A stretch of 64,000 nucleotides of DNA from Legionella anisa (GCF_001467525.1 NZ_LNXS01000019.1:367001-431000); one strand, 5' to 3'; counted from the stretch's first letter, positions 46,328-57,030 are shown. Numbers and translations: made by a program. Notes: a model not told the origin generated them from the sequence alone.

Positions 46328-46942
46328 TCATAACGGGATTTGACTGTTTAGCTTTCCAGCAACTTGCAATTGATGGACAACAATACGTGTTAGATAATCA
46401 AATTCAATATTCACCTTTTGCCCATGTTTTAAAAAGCTCAGGGTCGTATTAAGTAATGTGTGTGGAACAAGCATTAATTTAATGCTTTGATTCACAACTG
46501 AATTAATCGTTAAGCTTACACCTTCAACAGTAATACTACCTTTAGGTATTAAATACAACATCGCGTTTGCATCGAAACCACTTAACTCTACTTCAACAAA
46601 TTCATTAATGTGTTTTATAGAATGAATTTGAGCAATCGCATCTACATGTCCACTTACATAATGACCACCAAAACGCGTCGATGCAAGCATGGCCCGTTCT
46701 AAGTTCACTTCTTCTCCTGCTCTTAGCTCACCCAAAGTAGTCCTGCTCAGAGTTTCGGGGGAAACATCAAAACTTAATTTTGTGTCTTCCAAAGGTAATA
46801 AAGTTAAACACACTCCATTTACAGCGATACTTTCCCCTACATGTAATTGTTTAAAAGGAGATGAAATAACCAACCGATTTGCACCATCATGGTTACTGTT
46901 ATTCATCACAGTACCTTTTTTTTCAATAATTCCGGTAAACAT
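46328..46942 (-). CDS. ribE: Riboflavin synthase alpha subunit
   Basis: Riboflavin synthase converts two lumazine molecules to riboflavin. The 204-residue protein shows the two-fold repeated domain: MFTGIIEKKGTV, GESIAVNGVCLTL, FDVSPETLSRTTLGEL, FGGHYVSGHVDA and the second-repeat GSITVEGVSLTIN. The start is ATG 46942, because all family members begin MFTGI; the GTG four codons upstream overlaps the ribosome site. The gene follows the 545-residue orphan gene closely, forming a yciA-orphan-ribE unit. It is far from the ribH gene at 27334. Confidence 0.95.
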   Translation of the reverse strand: MFTGIIEKKGTVMNNSNHDGANRLVISSPFKQLHVGESIAVNGVCLTLLPLEDTKLSFDVSPETLSRTTLGELRAGEEVNLERAMLASTRFGGHYVSGHVDAIAQIHSIKHINEFVEVELSGFDANAMLYLIPKGSITVEGVSLTINSVVNQSIKLMLVPHTLLNTTLSFLKHGQKVNIEFDYLTRIVVHQLQVAGKLNSQIPL

Positions 46943-46950
46943 GGCTTCTT

Positions 46951-48588
46951 TCACTCCTGACTCAAATGGGTTCGCCTCTCATGCATGGTTTCTACACTAT
47001 TAATTACCGTTTGCCGACATATTTCTTGCATCACAGGAATCTCTTTCAGAGGCACACCTTCATGAATGGTATAAGCAATTAGAAAACTATCGCGCCACAT
47101 TTTTTCATTTCGTTTTTCCTTGGCTTTCATCCATAGAGAAACCCATAAAAAATGAAATTGCCATTTGTCACGATGCAATTCCATTTCTTCGGAAAATACA
47201 GCGTCCATGGCTTCCTCCATACGACATACCCTAATCCCGTCGACAAAACTGCTGTTATGGTTAACGATTTTATCAATTAAAGGATTTTCCAAATACCAAG
47301 ATTCAGTAAATGATTTAGTTTTGAGCCAGGATTTTGTACGTCGCAAAGATTCGGAAATCACTTCTTGAGTAAATGGTGTAACTTGTATGCTTAGTTGTTC
47401 AAAGAGATAATCTATATCCAGCGTTACAGGCCGCAAACGTATCCCCAGTAGTTCCTGGATTTCTAAAAACTGCACATTGGGAATCTCACCTTTCTCTATT
47501 GTAACTGTCAAGAAATGCTCTACCATCATTGTAAAATAAGAGAGATCCACTTCACGCAAAGTCACATTTTCATCAAAAGCCTGAGTGTAATAATTCTTGA
47601 CATCCTTTGCTGAAACTGAAGGTGTTATCCATGCATCTTTAAGACCTAACTCATACTTTAATAACAAGCCACAAAGTCTATTTTTCCTATGTTTACGCAC
47701 ATGAAGAAAAACCCCTTGCGATCCCGTGCCATCTACTTCTGTAGCGCGAATGATTGCTTTAGCTACTTCAGGTTCTGGTGCAAACACAACTCCTCGTTTG
47801 CGTTGGATTTTTATCCATGAATCAAACAGCTCATGAGAATGCTTTGGATACCAATACTTGATCGTCTGCAATCGTGAAAGGGAGATAGAAGAAAGCGTAA
47901 CTACTCGTATAATTTGATCCAGCGTGTGAACAGCAATTTCACGAACCTCGGCTTTGGGATGCAATAAAATAAGTAAGGCAATATCTGCACCTTCTTCAAT
48001 GTTGTATAAATCCGCCATAAGATCGACAAAGAAATCAGCTGGCATTGCATAACTTTGAGCGAAAAAATTTTCAGCGATTTCAAAAACATTAAGATCAGAT
48101 AATTCATGGATTAAATCCCGAATTGCATCTAAATGCGATATAGGTTCGCCTTCAGGAATCAGCTCTTCTTCATCACTGGCGAGTTCGTAATAAGCATTTT
48201 TTAGATCCTCAGTCAATTCAACATGCGACTCATAAAAGGAATTTAATACGGGCAGCCAAAAGCTCAGTGTATGTTTGCGCAAATTGATCATTGCAGCTAA
48301 GTGATCCATCAATTGAACTAATGTTTTTGCAGTAATTTTATTATTGGATTCGGCCGCACCTTGCAATTGAGCAACACAAATATCTAAAGCAAAAACACAA
48401 GCAGAATAAACTGAAAGACCTTCATCCAGGTTTTCTTCTAAGTTACCGATGATCTCGGTTAATTTAAAAGCAAGTTCTGGTTGCTGGAAAAATAAAGTAT
48501 ATAACTGGGGATCTGGCTCCGCATTTTGTTCAATCAGGGCAGCCATTTCAGTAAGTAAGCGATACAGTTCTGGCGAATTACTGGTCAT
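46951..48588 (-). CDS. Protein of unknown function in a ribE operon
   Basis: I do not recognise this 545-residue protein. It is soluble, acidic and mostly helical, with repeated amphipathic helices in the first 250 residues (for example the EVREIAVHTLDQIIRVV stretch, like a HEAT-type unit) and a different C-terminal half containing GTGSQGVFLHVRKHRKNRLC and TRTKSW-like basic segments. There is no signal peptide or membrane helix. It overlaps the thioesterase gene by 4 bp upstream and lies 8 bp before the ribE start, so it is firmly inside an operon. A regulatory or scaffolding role is possible, but nothing specific is visible. Confidence 0.75.
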   Translation of the reverse strand: MTSNSPELYRLLTEMAALIEQNAEPDPQLYTLFFQQPELAFKLTEIIGNLEENLDEGLSVYSACVFALDICVAQLQGAAESNNKITAKTLVQLMDHLAAMINLRKHTLSFWLPVLNSFYESHVELTEDLKNAYYELASDEEELIPEGEPISHLDAIRDLIHELSDLNVFEIAENFFAQSYAMPADFFVDLMADLYNIEEGADIALLILLHPKAEVREIAVHTLDQIIRVVTLSSISLSRLQTIKYWYPKHSHELFDSWIKIQRKRGVVFAPEPEVAKAIIRATEVDGTGSQGVFLHVRKHRKNRLCGLLLKYELGLKDAWITPSVSAKDVKNYYTQAFDENVTLREVDLSYFTMMVEHFLTVTIEKGEIPNVQFLEIQELLGIRLRPVTLDIDYLFEQLSIQVTPFTQEVISESLRRTKSWLKTKSFTESWYLENPLIDKIVNHNSSFVDGIRVCRMEEAMDAVFSEEMELHRDKWQFHFLWVSLWMKAKEKRNEKMWRDSFLIAYTIHEGVPLKEIPVMQEICRQTVINSVETMHERRTHLSQE

Positions 48589-48968
48589 ATCTTTTTAGGA
48601 ACCTGTCTTGGCCTGCCTTCATCATCAATGGCAACAAAAATAAAAACGCCCTCAGTAACTTGATACGCTTCATTTTGGGTGGCAGGATGTGCCCATACCT
48701 CAACAGTGAATGTCATGGATGTGTTACCTTGTTTTATCAAAGTGACATAACAACTAACAAGATCACCTACATGGACTGCTTTTAAAAAACTCATGGAGTG
48801 TATAGCCACTGTGGCCACTCGTCCCATTGCTAATTTTTTTGCCAATATTCCTGCAGCCAAATCCATTTGCGACACTATCCAGCCACCAAATATATCGCCA
48901 TTGGCATTAGTGTCTGCCGGCATTGCCAAAGTCTGGATAGTGAGTTCTCCTTTTGGAGTATTGGTCAT
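48585..48968 (-). CDS. yciA: Acyl-CoA thioesterase, YciA-like
   Basis: The 127-residue hotdog-fold protein has PKGELTIQTLAMPADTNANG, DIFGGWIVSQMDLAAGILA and MSFLKAVHVGDLVSCYVTLI, which match the YciA acyl-CoA thioesterase family, including the Asn and Asp of the active-site helix region. YciA hydrolyses a broad range of acyl-CoA esters in the cytosol. The gene is first in a three-gene run with the 545-residue orphan and ribE, with a 4-bp overlap. It is preceded by a REP-like palindrome at 48998. Confidence 0.92.
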   Translation of the reverse strand: MTNTPKGELTIQTLAMPADTNANGDIFGGWIVSQMDLAAGILAKKLAMGRVATVAIHSMSFLKAVHVGDLVSCYVTLIKQGNTSMTFTVEVWAHPATQNEAYQVTEGVFIFVAIDDEGRPRQVPKKI

Positions 48969-48997
48969 GATCCACCATTCGTATTTTAAATTTTTAT

Positions 48998-49087
48998 GTA
49001 GCCTGGGTGCAGCGAAGCGAAACCCGGGTTGAGAAGCTTATTCATAATCGGAAAAAACTGGGTTACGCTTCGCTGCACCCAGGCTAC
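48998..49087. repeat. REP-like palindrome
   Basis: GTAGCCTGGGTGCAGCGAAG and its complement (ending CGCTGCACCCAGGCTAC) bound a 90-bp inverted repeat with inner GAAACCCGGGTT. It lies downstream of tex and upstream of yciA, both on the minus strand. Confidence 0.8.
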
Positions 49088-49106
49088 AATGCTATGTTAA
49101 AAATTA

Positions 49107-51449
49107 TTAATTACGTTTTAACTTAGCTAATGCATCTGCCATTGCTGTATTAAATACCGTTTTTTTAACCGGCTCAACTTTTTTGGCCTCGGGTTTTTTC
49201 TTATGCTCCGTTTTTTTAACCTGAGGTGGCTTTTTCATTTCAGATGTTTTTGCTGGTTTTTTTATTGGTTGATTCGCAGGCTCATCTTCTAATTTCATAC
49301 TTAAACCAATACGCTTTCTTTCCTTATCTACTTCAATAACCTTGACCGTCACAATATCACCAGCCTTTACGATTGTACGTGGATCAGAAATAAATTTGTT
49401 AGTCATTGCTGAAATATGTACCAATCCATCCTGATGCACTCCAATATCCACAAAAGCACCAAAATTGGTCACATTACTGACGACACCTTCAAGGATCATT
49501 CCTTCATGTAAATGTTGGATGTCTTCAACACCTTCCTTGAATTGTGCTGTTTTAAATTCCGGTCTGGGATCACGGCCTGGTTTTTCCAATTCACGCAACA
49601 CATCTCTTATAGTAGGCAAACCAAATTGTTCATCAATAAAAGCTTCTGCATTCACACTATGCAATATTTCTTTATTGCCGATCAGTTTCTTAATATCAAT
49701 TTTCTTATCCGCAATAATCTTTTCAACTAAAGGATAAGCTTCAGGATGAACACAAGAAGCATCCAAAGGATTGTCTCCATTCATGATACGTAAAAAACCT
49801 GCTGCCTGTTGAAAGGCTTTTTCACCCATGCGATTTACACTTTTTAATTCCATCCGGTTTTTGAATGCACCATGTTCATCGCGATAAAGCACAATGTTTT
49901 TGGCCAAAGCTTCATTAAGACCAGAGATATGTGATAACAATGCAGCTGAAGCGGTATTTACATCAACACCTACTGCATTCACACAATCTTCTACAACACC
50001 ATCAAGACAACGAGCTAGGCGAGCTTGATTCACATCATGCTGATATTGTCCTACGCCTATGGATTTGGCTTCGATTTTGACTAATTCGGCAAGCGGATCT
50101 TGGAGACGGCGTGCGATAGAAACAGCACCTCTTAAAGTAACATCCAAATCAGGAAATTCCTGAGAAGCAATTTCAGAAGCAGAATAAACAGACGCGCCTG
50201 CTTCACTCACAATGACTTTAGTCAGTTTTAAATCAGGATACATTTTTATTAAATCAGTAACCAAGCGTTCTGTTTCGCGAGAGCCTGTTCCATTACCAAT
50301 ACTGAACAAATTAACCTGGTATTTTGCTGCCAATTTAGCCAAATCAGTCATCGCTTGATGCCATTCGTTTTGTGGCGCGAATGGAAAAATAACCGTGTAA
50401 TCCAGCAACTTGCCTGTTGCATCAACTACCACCACTTTAACCCCAGTTCTAATTCCTGGATCGAGTCCAATGGTAATTTGTGGGCCTGCAGGTGCGGCAA
50501 GTAATAAGTCGCGTAAATTTCTGGAAAATACTTTTATTGCTTCTTCGTCTGCAATTTCACGTAAACGAGTAAGTAATTCCAGCTCCAACTTTGTAAATAA
50601 TTTTATTTTCCAGGTCAGACGTACTGTTTCAAGTAACCAATTGTCCGCTTTTCTTTGTTTATCAATAATATTGAAATGGGTAGCTAATTTATTTTCACCA
50701 TACGATAAATCATGCTCAGGTAAAGTAAGGCTCACTTGCAAAACACTTTCTCGACGTCCGCGGAACAAAGCCAAAGCACGATGTGAAGGAATTTTCTTAA
50801 TTGCTTCAGAATAATCAAAGTAATCTGAAAACTTATTCACGGTTTCTTTTTTCTTGGAGCTGCCTGTTGATTTAACGATACCGTGCTGCCACAAGTATTC
50901 CCGTAATTCATTAATCAAATCTGCATCTTCAGCAAAATGCTCCATTAATATATGGCGCGCACCTTCTAAAGCTGTTTTTGCATCCTCAACACCTGCATCA
51001 GGATTAATAAATTGAACCGCTTGCTCTTCAGGATCCAGCTCAGGATTGCTCCAAAGTGCCTGGGCTAATGGATCTAAACCTGCTTCTATCGCAATTTGCG
51101 CCTTGGTACGACGCTTTGGTCTGAAGGGTAAATATAAATCTTCAAGACGAGTTTTGGTGTCTGCTGCTAAAATACTCTTTTCAAGCTCAGGGGTGAGTTT
51201 CTCTTGCTCACGGATAGACTGCAAAACGACAACACGACGCTCATCCAATTCACGCAAATAAAGTACGCGTTCATCAATAAAACGTAGCTGTATATCATCT
51301 AGTCCTTCAGTAGCTTCCTTGCGATAACGAGCAATGAAAGGAACTGTTGCCCCTTCATTGAGCAGACGAATGGCTGCCTCTACCTGCGCTGGTTTAACTT
51401 TAAGCTCTTGCGCAATAATTGCAGCTAATCTCAACATCTCTTGAGTCAT
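49107..51449 (-). CDS. tex: RNA-binding transcription accessory protein Tex
   Basis: The 780-residue protein is a full Tex homologue. It has the N-terminal helical domain ([33 protein letters not shown]), a YqgF-like fold ([18 protein letters not shown]), a helix-hairpin-helix region ([20 protein letters not shown]) and an S1 RNA-binding domain ([20 protein letters not shown]). Tex binds nucleic acid and affects transcription and toxin expression in several pathogens. The last 60 residues or so are a Lys/Pro-rich tail ([20 protein letters not shown]) that extends beyond the S1 domain. It is transcribed alone. Confidence 0.95.
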   Translation of the reverse strand: MTQEMLRLAAIIAQELKVKPAQVEAAIRLLNEGATVPFIARYRKEATEGLDDIQLRFIDERVLYLRELDERRVVVLQSIREQEKLTPELEKSILAADTKTRLEDLYLPFRPKRRTKAQIAIEAGLDPLAQALWSNPELDPEEQAVQFINPDAGVEDAKTALEGARHILMEHFAEDADLINELREYLWQHGIVKSTGSSKKKETVNKFSDYFDYSEAIKKIPSHRALALFRGRRESVLQVSLTLPEHDLSYGENKLATHFNIIDKQRKADNWLLETVRLTWKIKLFTKLELELLTRLREIADEEAIKVFSRNLRDLLLAAPAGPQITIGLDPGIRTGVKVVVVDATGKLLDYTVIFPFAPQNEWHQAMTDLAKLAAKYQVNLFSIGNGTGSRETERLVTDLIKMYPDLKLTKVIVSEAGASVYSASEIASQEFPDLDVTLRGAVSIARRLQDPLAELVKIEAKSIGVGQYQHDVNQARLARCLDGVVEDCVNAVGVDVNTASAALLSHISGLNEALAKNIVLYRDEHGAFKNRMELKSVNRMGEKAFQQAAGFLRIMNGDNPLDASCVHPEAYPLVEKIIADKKIDIKKLIGNKEILHSVNAEAFIDEQFGLPTIRDVLRELEKPGRDPRPEFKTAQFKEGVEDIQHLHEGMILEGVVSNVTNFGAFVDIGVHQDGLVHISAMTNKFISDPRTIVKAGDIVTVKVIEVDKERKRIGLSMKLEDEPANQPIKKPAKTSEMKKPPQVKKTEHKKKPEAKKVEPVKKTVFNTAMADALAKLKRN

Positions 51450-51516
51450 TTACATCCCCGTAAAACATAAATATATAACAATGGATTATCTCACCCTAAA
51501 CCTTACAGGAATTGAA

Positions 51517-51589
51517 ACCTGGTGAAGGCGAAACCATAACCCGGGAATAGAGCATATCATTGAACCCGAGTGATGCCTTCCCAGGCTGC
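51517..51589. repeat. Decayed REP-like palindrome
   Basis: AACCTGGTGAAGGCGAAACC and CCTTCCCAGGCTGC are altered versions of the outer arms, with an inner CCCGGGAATAG. It lies between the tex start and the end of glmS (both on the minus strand). A short plus-strand frame here (51570-51767) is only the shadow of glmS. Confidence 0.5.
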
Positions 51590-51660
51590 ATGTTTTTATC
51601 CTAAAATCGCTCCACTTCTGTACCGTGCGAAGGGTGAGTCGTTAAAAAACCGCCACATTA

Positions 51661-53475
51661 TTACTCAACAGTCACTGATTTGGCAAGATTACGTGGCTGA
51701 TCAACATCTGTACCTTTTACAACAGCAACATGATAAGCCAACAATTGTAAAGGAATCGTGTAAATGATTGGAGCAACCCACAAACCACAGTAAGGTACTT
51801 TAATCAAACGTGCTCCATTTGCGCGCCAACTTTGGGTATCATCAACAAAAACAAATAACTGCCCCCCGCGGGCACTTACTTCATGTAAATTAGATTTTAA
51901 TTTATCCAATAATTCATCATTGGGAGCAACAGCAACAACAGGCATGTTTTCATCAACCAAGGCCAAAGGACCATGTTTCAATTCCCCAGAAGGATATGCT
52001 TCAGCATGAATATAGGAAATTTCCTTTAATTTCAAAGCGCCTTCCAGAGCGACTGGGTATTGTACACCTCGTCCTAAAAATAAAGCATGTGCTTTACTAA
52101 CAAAAAGGGAAGCAAGGTCTTCGATTTCCTCGTTCATCTTTAACGCACGTTCACAACACGCTGGCAGCTCCTGCAATTGCTTTAAAACTTCATTTGCCCG
52201 ATTATCATGACCAAGCGCGGCAGCTAACATTAAAAAAGCAGCCAGTTGCGTAGTAAATGCCTTAGTAGATGCCACACCAATTTCCACTCCAGCGCGTGTT
52301 AAAAAAACACAGTCTGCTTCTCTGACTAAAGTACTTGTTGCCACATTACAAATAGCCAAGCTGGCCAAATACTCCATATCTTTTGCTTTTTGCAAGGCAG
52401 CAAGAGTATCTGCTGTCTCACCTGATTGGGAAACAGTGATAAATAAAGTATCTTTAGGTACAACTACATCGCGATAACGATACTCGCTCGCGATTTCAAC
52501 CTGGGTTGGCAATCCAGCCAATGATTCTAACCAATATTTAGCAATCATTCCGGCGTGATAACTGGTGCCGCAAGCAACAATGTGAATTTGCCTTACCTGA
52601 GGAAATATTTGGGAGGCACGCTCTCCAAAACTGGATTTAAGCACCTCGAGACTATTCACACGACCTTCCAAGGTATCCGTCAGCACTTTAGATTGTTCGA
52701 AAATTTCCTTAAGCATAAAATGTCGATAAGGACCTTTACTCACCGTTTCAGCATCGCTCGTTAAAGGATGGAGCGGACGCTCAACAAATGATTTGGATGA
52801 ATCATAAATTGCTATATTTTCTGAGGTAATCGAAGCACTGTCGCCTTCTTCTAAATAAATCACTGATTGTGCAAAAGATTTTAATGCCAATCCATCAGAA
52901 GCGATAAAATTCTCACCTATACCTAAGCCAAGAACTAAAGGACTACCTTTACGAACAGCAACAAGTTCCTTTGGCCTTTGTTGATGGATAACGCCTAAAG
53001 CAAACGCGCCTTCTATTTTTGCAGCTGCGGTTTGTACTGCTTCGAGTAAGTTTTCACTCTGGAGATAATAGTGATGAATTAAATGGGCAGCGACTTCAGT
53101 ATCTGTTTCAGAGGTAAACTGATACCCTTTCATTACTAAATCATGGCGCAAGGTTTCATGATTTTCAATAATTCCATTATGTACCAATGCAATTTGCCCA
53201 TGGGATAGATGAGGATGTGCATTTTGCTCTGAAGGCTTGCCATGTGTTGCCCATCGCGTATGTGCAATGCCTGTATTTCCAGCAATAGCTGTTTCTTGCA
53301 TGGCATCAGCTAAATTTTGTACCTTACCCTGGATTCGCACGCGTTGTAACAGTTCATCATTATCGATTACTGCGATACCAGCAGAATCATAACCTCTATA
53401 TTCCAAACGACGTAATCCTTCCAGTAAAATTTTACTGATATCCCTTTCAGACACAGCTCCAATAATCCCACACAT
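51661..53475 (-). CDS. glmS: Glutamine-fructose-6-phosphate aminotransferase
   Basis: GlmS makes glucosamine 6-phosphate from fructose 6-phosphate and glutamine, the entry to UDP-GlcNAc for peptidoglycan and LPS. The 604-residue protein has the N-terminal nucleophile Cys2 (MCGIIGAVS), the glutaminase motifs TRWATHGKPSEQNAHPH and HNGIIENHE, two SIS sugar-binding domains (ACGTSYHAG, SQSGETADT) and the C-terminal DQPRNLAKSVTVE. Its product is also the precursor of UDP-L-FucNAc made by the fnl genes in this window. The leader (53476 onward) showed no glmS ribozyme, as expected for a gammaproteobacterium. Confidence 0.97.
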   Translation of the reverse strand: MCGIIGAVSERDISKILLEGLRRLEYRGYDSAGIAVIDNDELLQRVRIQGKVQNLADAMQETAIAGNTGIAHTRWATHGKPSEQNAHPHLSHGQIALVHNGIIENHETLRHDLVMKGYQFTSETDTEVAAHLIHHYYLQSENLLEAVQTAAAKIEGAFALGVIHQQRPKELVAVRKGSPLVLGLGIGENFIASDGLALKSFAQSVIYLEEGDSASITSENIAIYDSSKSFVERPLHPLTSDAETVSKGPYRHFMLKEIFEQSKVLTDTLEGRVNSLEVLKSSFGERASQIFPQVRQIHIVACGTSYHAGMIAKYWLESLAGLPTQVEIASEYRYRDVVVPKDTLFITVSQSGETADTLAALQKAKDMEYLASLAICNVATSTLVREADCVFLTRAGVEIGVASTKAFTTQLAAFLMLAAALGHDNRANEVLKQLQELPACCERALKMNEEIEDLASLFVSKAHALFLGRGVQYPVALEGALKLKEISYIHAEAYPSGELKHGPLALVDENMPVVAVAPNDELLDKLKSNLHEVSARGGQLFVFVDDTQSWRANGARLIKVPYCGLWVAPIIYTIPLQLLAYHVAVVKGTDVDQPRNLAKSVTVE

Positions 53476-53676
53476 ACCCTGCTCCTCGTTTCAACAACCG
53501 CACATGAACGATATATCAATAAAAAAACGGCAATTATGCCATAAACATTTATAAATCACTAACATGTTCCGTGTTGTGAGCGAAAAAGGACGATGTCGCA
53601 AATTGCTCCTCTAAGATTCAATTTAAATGCTAAGAGTAGGTGTAGCGATCAATTGAGCGATTCTGCAAAAAGAAAA

Positions 53677-53705
53677 CCTGGGCTACAGCAGTACTTTCAC
53701 CCAGG
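53677..53705. repeat. Short REP-like palindrome remnant
   Basis: CCTGGGCTACAGC and the following ...CACCCAGG form a short inverted repeat between glmS and the GDSL gene, a reduced member of the palindrome family. Confidence 0.5.
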
Positions 53706-53741
53706 CTATGCTGGAAAACTCTTAGCGACTCACAACTCTAT

Positions 53742-55040
53742 TTACTCTATAGGATTTTGACACATTACATCATAACCATGGTATTTCATAGCTTTGCACA
53801 CTTCAAACGCAAGCAATCCATGGGCACGTGTACTTGGATGAATTTCATCCCAGAATAAATAACTTTCAGGAGTATCACATACTTGATAGTTCTTGTCTCC
53901 TGAAGCAAAACTTGCATCTCTATATTGAAGTACTTGCGCATAACGTAAAACATAGTTGTTAGCAAAAGGCGAGCTACGGAATGCATCATACATAGGAAGT
54001 TTTACATCAATACACGCATCCGTGGTGTTAGTAAATCCATAATTTTCCGGATTCTTTAAAGCACGTTCAAAATAATCGCTCATGTCGATATAGAGAAAAT
54101 TTGCATCAGGGTAAATTTTTGCCCATTCCTGCATACGATTTCGAAGTCGATCGTTGTGCATATCAATCGCATTATTCAAAACCTCTCTATCAGTGGTTTG
54201 CGCAACGCGAGGAGTGTCTCCTATATGAGGCAGCCCCATGATTACAAAACGACGTGCGCCAGCCTTCATTAGTTTCATCACAGCAGAACCCGCGCCGGAT
54301 AAAACATTATCAACATAGGTACTCATCACTTCCGTGTTGTAATTATCTTCAAAGAACAAGACATTAATGTAATCATTATTACCTGAGAAAATAAAAAACA
54401 CGGTTTCTTTACTTAAAGCGGGATGTTCTAATAAATAAGCTTGAACGGTTAAACCGAGGCTTGGAGGAACCAACTTACCTACAATTAGATTTTTGATTGT
54501 TCCTAATGGATGACGAATCAAATTCCACACCGTTAATTGATAATCATAAGTTGCAGTCCAGCTACCTCCAAACGCGCGGTTTAAATAAACCTCTTCATCC
54601 TCTGGGGCAATGGAAAGCATTTTTGCTAAATATTCATTCCATACCTGGCCATTGGAAAAACGCGCATTCCAGTAAGGTTTTCCGGGTAATACAGGAACTA
54701 ATTTAATTTTACTCACCAAATTGGCAATATAAGGTGCCAATTGGTTATCAAAAAAATCAGTAACTATGGCGATACCTGAATCCAAAACCATTTGTGGCAC
54801 ATAATATTCTTCGGCAAACTCAACCATTTTATTGAGAACAAATACTTTAAAAGGGGCTACTAAAAAAGCGGGGTCTTCTTCCTGACGTAAACTTTTAAGT
54901 AAGTGGGTTGTATTCCCTGTATCAGACAAACTGTCGCCAAAAACCACCATAGACTTTACTGGAGTAGCGGCGAAACTCATGAAGGGAACAAATAAACAAA
55001 GGATTAAGAACCAACGCAACTTCCGGATGTAATGGGCCAT
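53742..55040 (-). CDS. plaC: Secreted GDSL lipase/acyltransferase, PlaC-like
   Basis: The 432-residue protein has a signal peptide (cleavage near residue 25) and an SGNH/GDSL esterase fold. The nucleophile is S37 in VVFGDSLSDTG, block III is SGNND, and the Asp-His pair is in WDEIHPSTRAH. Two cysteines (in TDACID and YQVCDT) could form the disulphide loop described for PlaC. PlaA, PlaC and PlaD are the Legionella GDSL enzymes; PlaC is a secreted glycerophospholipid:cholesterol acyltransferase activated by ProA. The length (about 433) and the loop favour PlaC over the shorter PlaA, but this is from memory. It is likely exported by type II secretion. Confidence 0.82.
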   Translation of the reverse strand: MAHYIRKLRWFLILCLFVPFMSFAATPVKSMVVFGDSLSDTGNTTHLLKSLRQEEDPAFLVAPFKVFVLNKMVEFAEEYYVPQMVLDSGIAIVTDFFDNQLAPYIANLVSKIKLVPVLPGKPYWNARFSNGQVWNEYLAKMLSIAPEDEEVYLNRAFGGSWTATYDYQLTVWNLIRHPLGTIKNLIVGKLVPPSLGLTVQAYLLEHPALSKETVFFIFSGNNDYINVLFFEDNYNTEVMSTYVDNVLSGAGSAVMKLMKAGARRFVIMGLPHIGDTPRVAQTTDREVLNNAIDMHNDRLRNRMQEWAKIYPDANFLYIDMSDYFERALKNPENYGFTNTTDACIDVKLPMYDAFRSSPFANNYVLRYAQVLQYRDASFASGDKNYQVCDTPESYLFWDEIHPSTRAHGLLAFEVCKAMKYHGYDVMCQNPIE

Positions 55041-55275
55041 ATTATCTCCTTATAAAATAAAGCCGCAAATGAAAGCACTGATAGCTTTGGTATATAACAG
55101 TATGATCGCTGGTTCGTTTTTGTCAACGCATTTAGTATTTTTTGCTTCATATTTAAACCTGTGTCTCATTGAACGAGGCACTAACCTAGGATGCATTTAA
55201 TTCAAGCCTATTGATTAAATTCTGTGTAAATGGTAATTTTTGCCGAATATTTTTGTTTCTATTTCAGGTAGTACA

Positions 55276-56040
55276 ATGGAAAAAATAGTGATTGCGGCAT
55301 TTTATAAATTTGTTTCTTTGGATAATTTTGAAACAATGCGCGAGCCTTTGCTTGCAAAAATGCATGAAATCAAAATAAAAGGTACCATCATATTAGCCTC
55401 TGAGGGAATCAATGGAAGTTTTGCCGGTACCCGTGGGCAAATGGATCTGTTTTATCAATTCATTCGGCAGGATGAACGTTTGGCAGATTTAAAGTTTAAA
55501 GAAACTTTTGATGATGAAAACCCATTTGAAAAATCTAAAGTCAAGCTGCGCAAAGAAATTGTAACCATGGGCATAAAAAATGTTGATCCTTTAAAATCAG
55601 CAGGAACCTATTTAAGTCCTGAAGAATGGAATGAATTAATTCAAGACCCCGACGTGGTATTAATCGATACCCGTAATGATTATGAATTTGAATTGGGCAC
55701 ATTCAAAAATGCCATCAATCCCAGTACTGAAAACTTTAGAGATTTTCCGGAGTACGTGCGCGAGCATTTACTTGATAAAAAAGATAAAAAAATTGCTATG
55801 TTTTGTACGGGTGGGATACGCTGTGAGAAATCCACTGCTTACTTAAAAGATCTGGGTTTCGAAAATGTCTATCATTTGTATGATGGCATTCTCAATTATA
55901 TTGAACAAATGCCCAAACCAGAATCGCTCTGGGAAGGGCAATGTTTTGTTTTTGATAACCGAGTAGCAGTTGATGATCAATTAAATCGAGTCTATCCTCA
56001 ATTACCACTGGATTACAAACATGATCGCAACAAAGAATAA
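55276..56040 (+). CDS. trhO: tRNA uridine 5-oxyacetic acid pathway hydroxylase TrhO (rhodanese-like, YceA)
   Basis: The 254-residue protein has the N-terminal ferredoxin-like domain ([20 protein letters not shown]) and a C-terminal rhodanese domain with the active-site loop [10 protein letters not shown]. YceA/TrhO hydroxylates uridine 34 of some tRNAs on the oxygen-dependent route to 5-oxyacetyluridine. The start is ATG 55276, because AGGTAG is in place and [12 protein letters not shown] is the usual family N-terminus; the frame extends 12 codons further to 55240 without a ribosome site. It is followed 2 bp later by smpB, so the two are probably co-transcribed. Confidence 0.92.
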   Translation: MEKIVIAAFYKFVSLDNFETMREPLLAKMHEIKIKGTIILASEGINGSFAGTRGQMDLFYQFIRQDERLADLKFKETFDDENPFEKSKVKLRKEIVTMGIKNVDPLKSAGTYLSPEEWNELIQDPDVVLIDTRNDYEFELGTFKNAINPSTENFRDFPEYVREHLLDKKDKKIAMFCTGGIRCEKSTAYLKDLGFENVYHLYDGILNYIEQMPKPESLWEGQCFVFDNRVAVDDQLNRVYPQLPLDYKHDRNKE

Positions 56041-56042
56041 AT

Positions 56043-56519
56043 ATGACAAATAAAAAACAATCCGATTCAACCATTGTGTTGAACCGTAAAGCAGGCTTTA
56101 ACTATTTTATTGAGGATCAATACGAGGCAGGTTTAGTACTTGAAGGTTGGGAAGTCAAAAGTTTACGCGCAGGAAAAATAAATCTTTCCGATGCCCATGT
56201 TATTATTAAATACGGCGAGGCTTTTTTGCTTGGCGCCCAGATTAATCCACTCATCACCGCTTCGACACATTCTATTCCTGATCCAATACGTACTCGCAAA
56301 CTATTATTGAATAAAAAAGAATTAAACCATCTCATCGGTAGCGTCGAACGCCAAGGCTATACTATAGTCCCACTTTCTTTATATTGGAAAAAAAATAAAG
56401 TCAAAATAAAAATAGCTCTGGCCAAAGGTAAAAAAGAGCATGATAAGCGAGACTCCATTAAAGATCGTGAATGGCAAAGAGACCGTTCGCGCATAATGAA
56501 AAAAACAGGGAGAGATTAA
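56043..56519 (+). CDS. smpB: SsrA-binding protein SmpB
   Basis: SmpB binds tmRNA and delivers it to stalled ribosomes for rescue. The 158-residue protein shows [40 protein letters not shown] and a basic C-terminal tail ([20 protein letters not shown]) that enters the mRNA channel. Length is normal. It lies 2 bp after trhO, and its stop overlaps the next start. The tmRNA gene itself was not seen in this window. Confidence 0.96.
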   Translation: MTNKKQSDSTIVLNRKAGFNYFIEDQYEAGLVLEGWEVKSLRAGKINLSDAHVIIKYGEAFLLGAQINPLITASTHSIPDPIRTRKLLLNKKELNHLIGSVERQGYTIVPLSLYWKKNKVKIKIALAKGKKEHDKRDSIKDREWQRDRSRIMKKTGRD

Positions 56520-56971
56520 TGAACATAGATGAATCGGTACCCGATTTTGCATTCACAGCAACCAATGGACTTAATTCTCGTTTGAACGATTATCGAGGGC
56601 AATATGTAGTTCTTTATTTTTATCCTAAAGATGCAACCCCAGGATGTACTATAGAAGGGCAAGACTTTCGGGATGCATACCCTCAGTTCCAAAAATTAAA
56701 TACCCAGATATTTGGAGTTTCCCGCGACAGCTTAAAATCGCATGAAAATTTTAAAGCCAAGCAAAATTTTCCTTTCGAACTCATTAGCGATCCGGACGAA
56801 CAGTTATGCCAATTGTTTGAAGTAATTAAAATGAAATCCATGTATGGCAAACAAGTTCGTGGCATTGAACGCAGCACGTTTATCATTGATCCTCAAGGAA
56901 AATTAATCAAAGAGTGGCGCAAAGTCAGTGTTAAAGGACATGTAGACGAAGTACTCAGCGCATTAAAATAA
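56519..56971 (+). CDS. bcp: Thioredoxin-dependent thiol peroxidase (Bcp/PrxQ)
   Basis: The 150-residue peroxiredoxin reduces hydroperoxides with thioredoxin. The peroxidatic cysteine is C43 in KDATPGCTIEGQDFRD, with Thr-Pro before it. The position five residues on (a resolving cysteine in E. coli Bcp) is Gln here, so resolution must use another Cys (the one in EQLCQLFE is a candidate) or thioredoxin directly. The start is ATG 56519, overlapping the smpB stop (TAATG) with AGGGAGAG before it; the longer frame from 56471 runs inside smpB and is not used. Co-translation with smpB is likely. Confidence 0.93.
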   Translation: MNIDESVPDFAFTATNGLNSRLNDYRGQYVVLYFYPKDATPGCTIEGQDFRDAYPQFQKLNTQIFGVSRDSLKSHENFKAKQNFPFELISDPDEQLCQLFEVIKMKSMYGKQVRGIERSTFIIDPQGKLIKEWRKVSVKGHVDEVLSALK

Positions 56972-57030
56972 AATTTATTCTTGACTGAAACTCATCCCCT
57001 AAGCAGAATGAAAGAGGTAATCAAATAATT

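Noticed and set aside
56471..56518. Upstream start for bcp inside smpB
   Set aside because: The ATG at 56519 has the better ribosome site and gives the usual family N-terminus.
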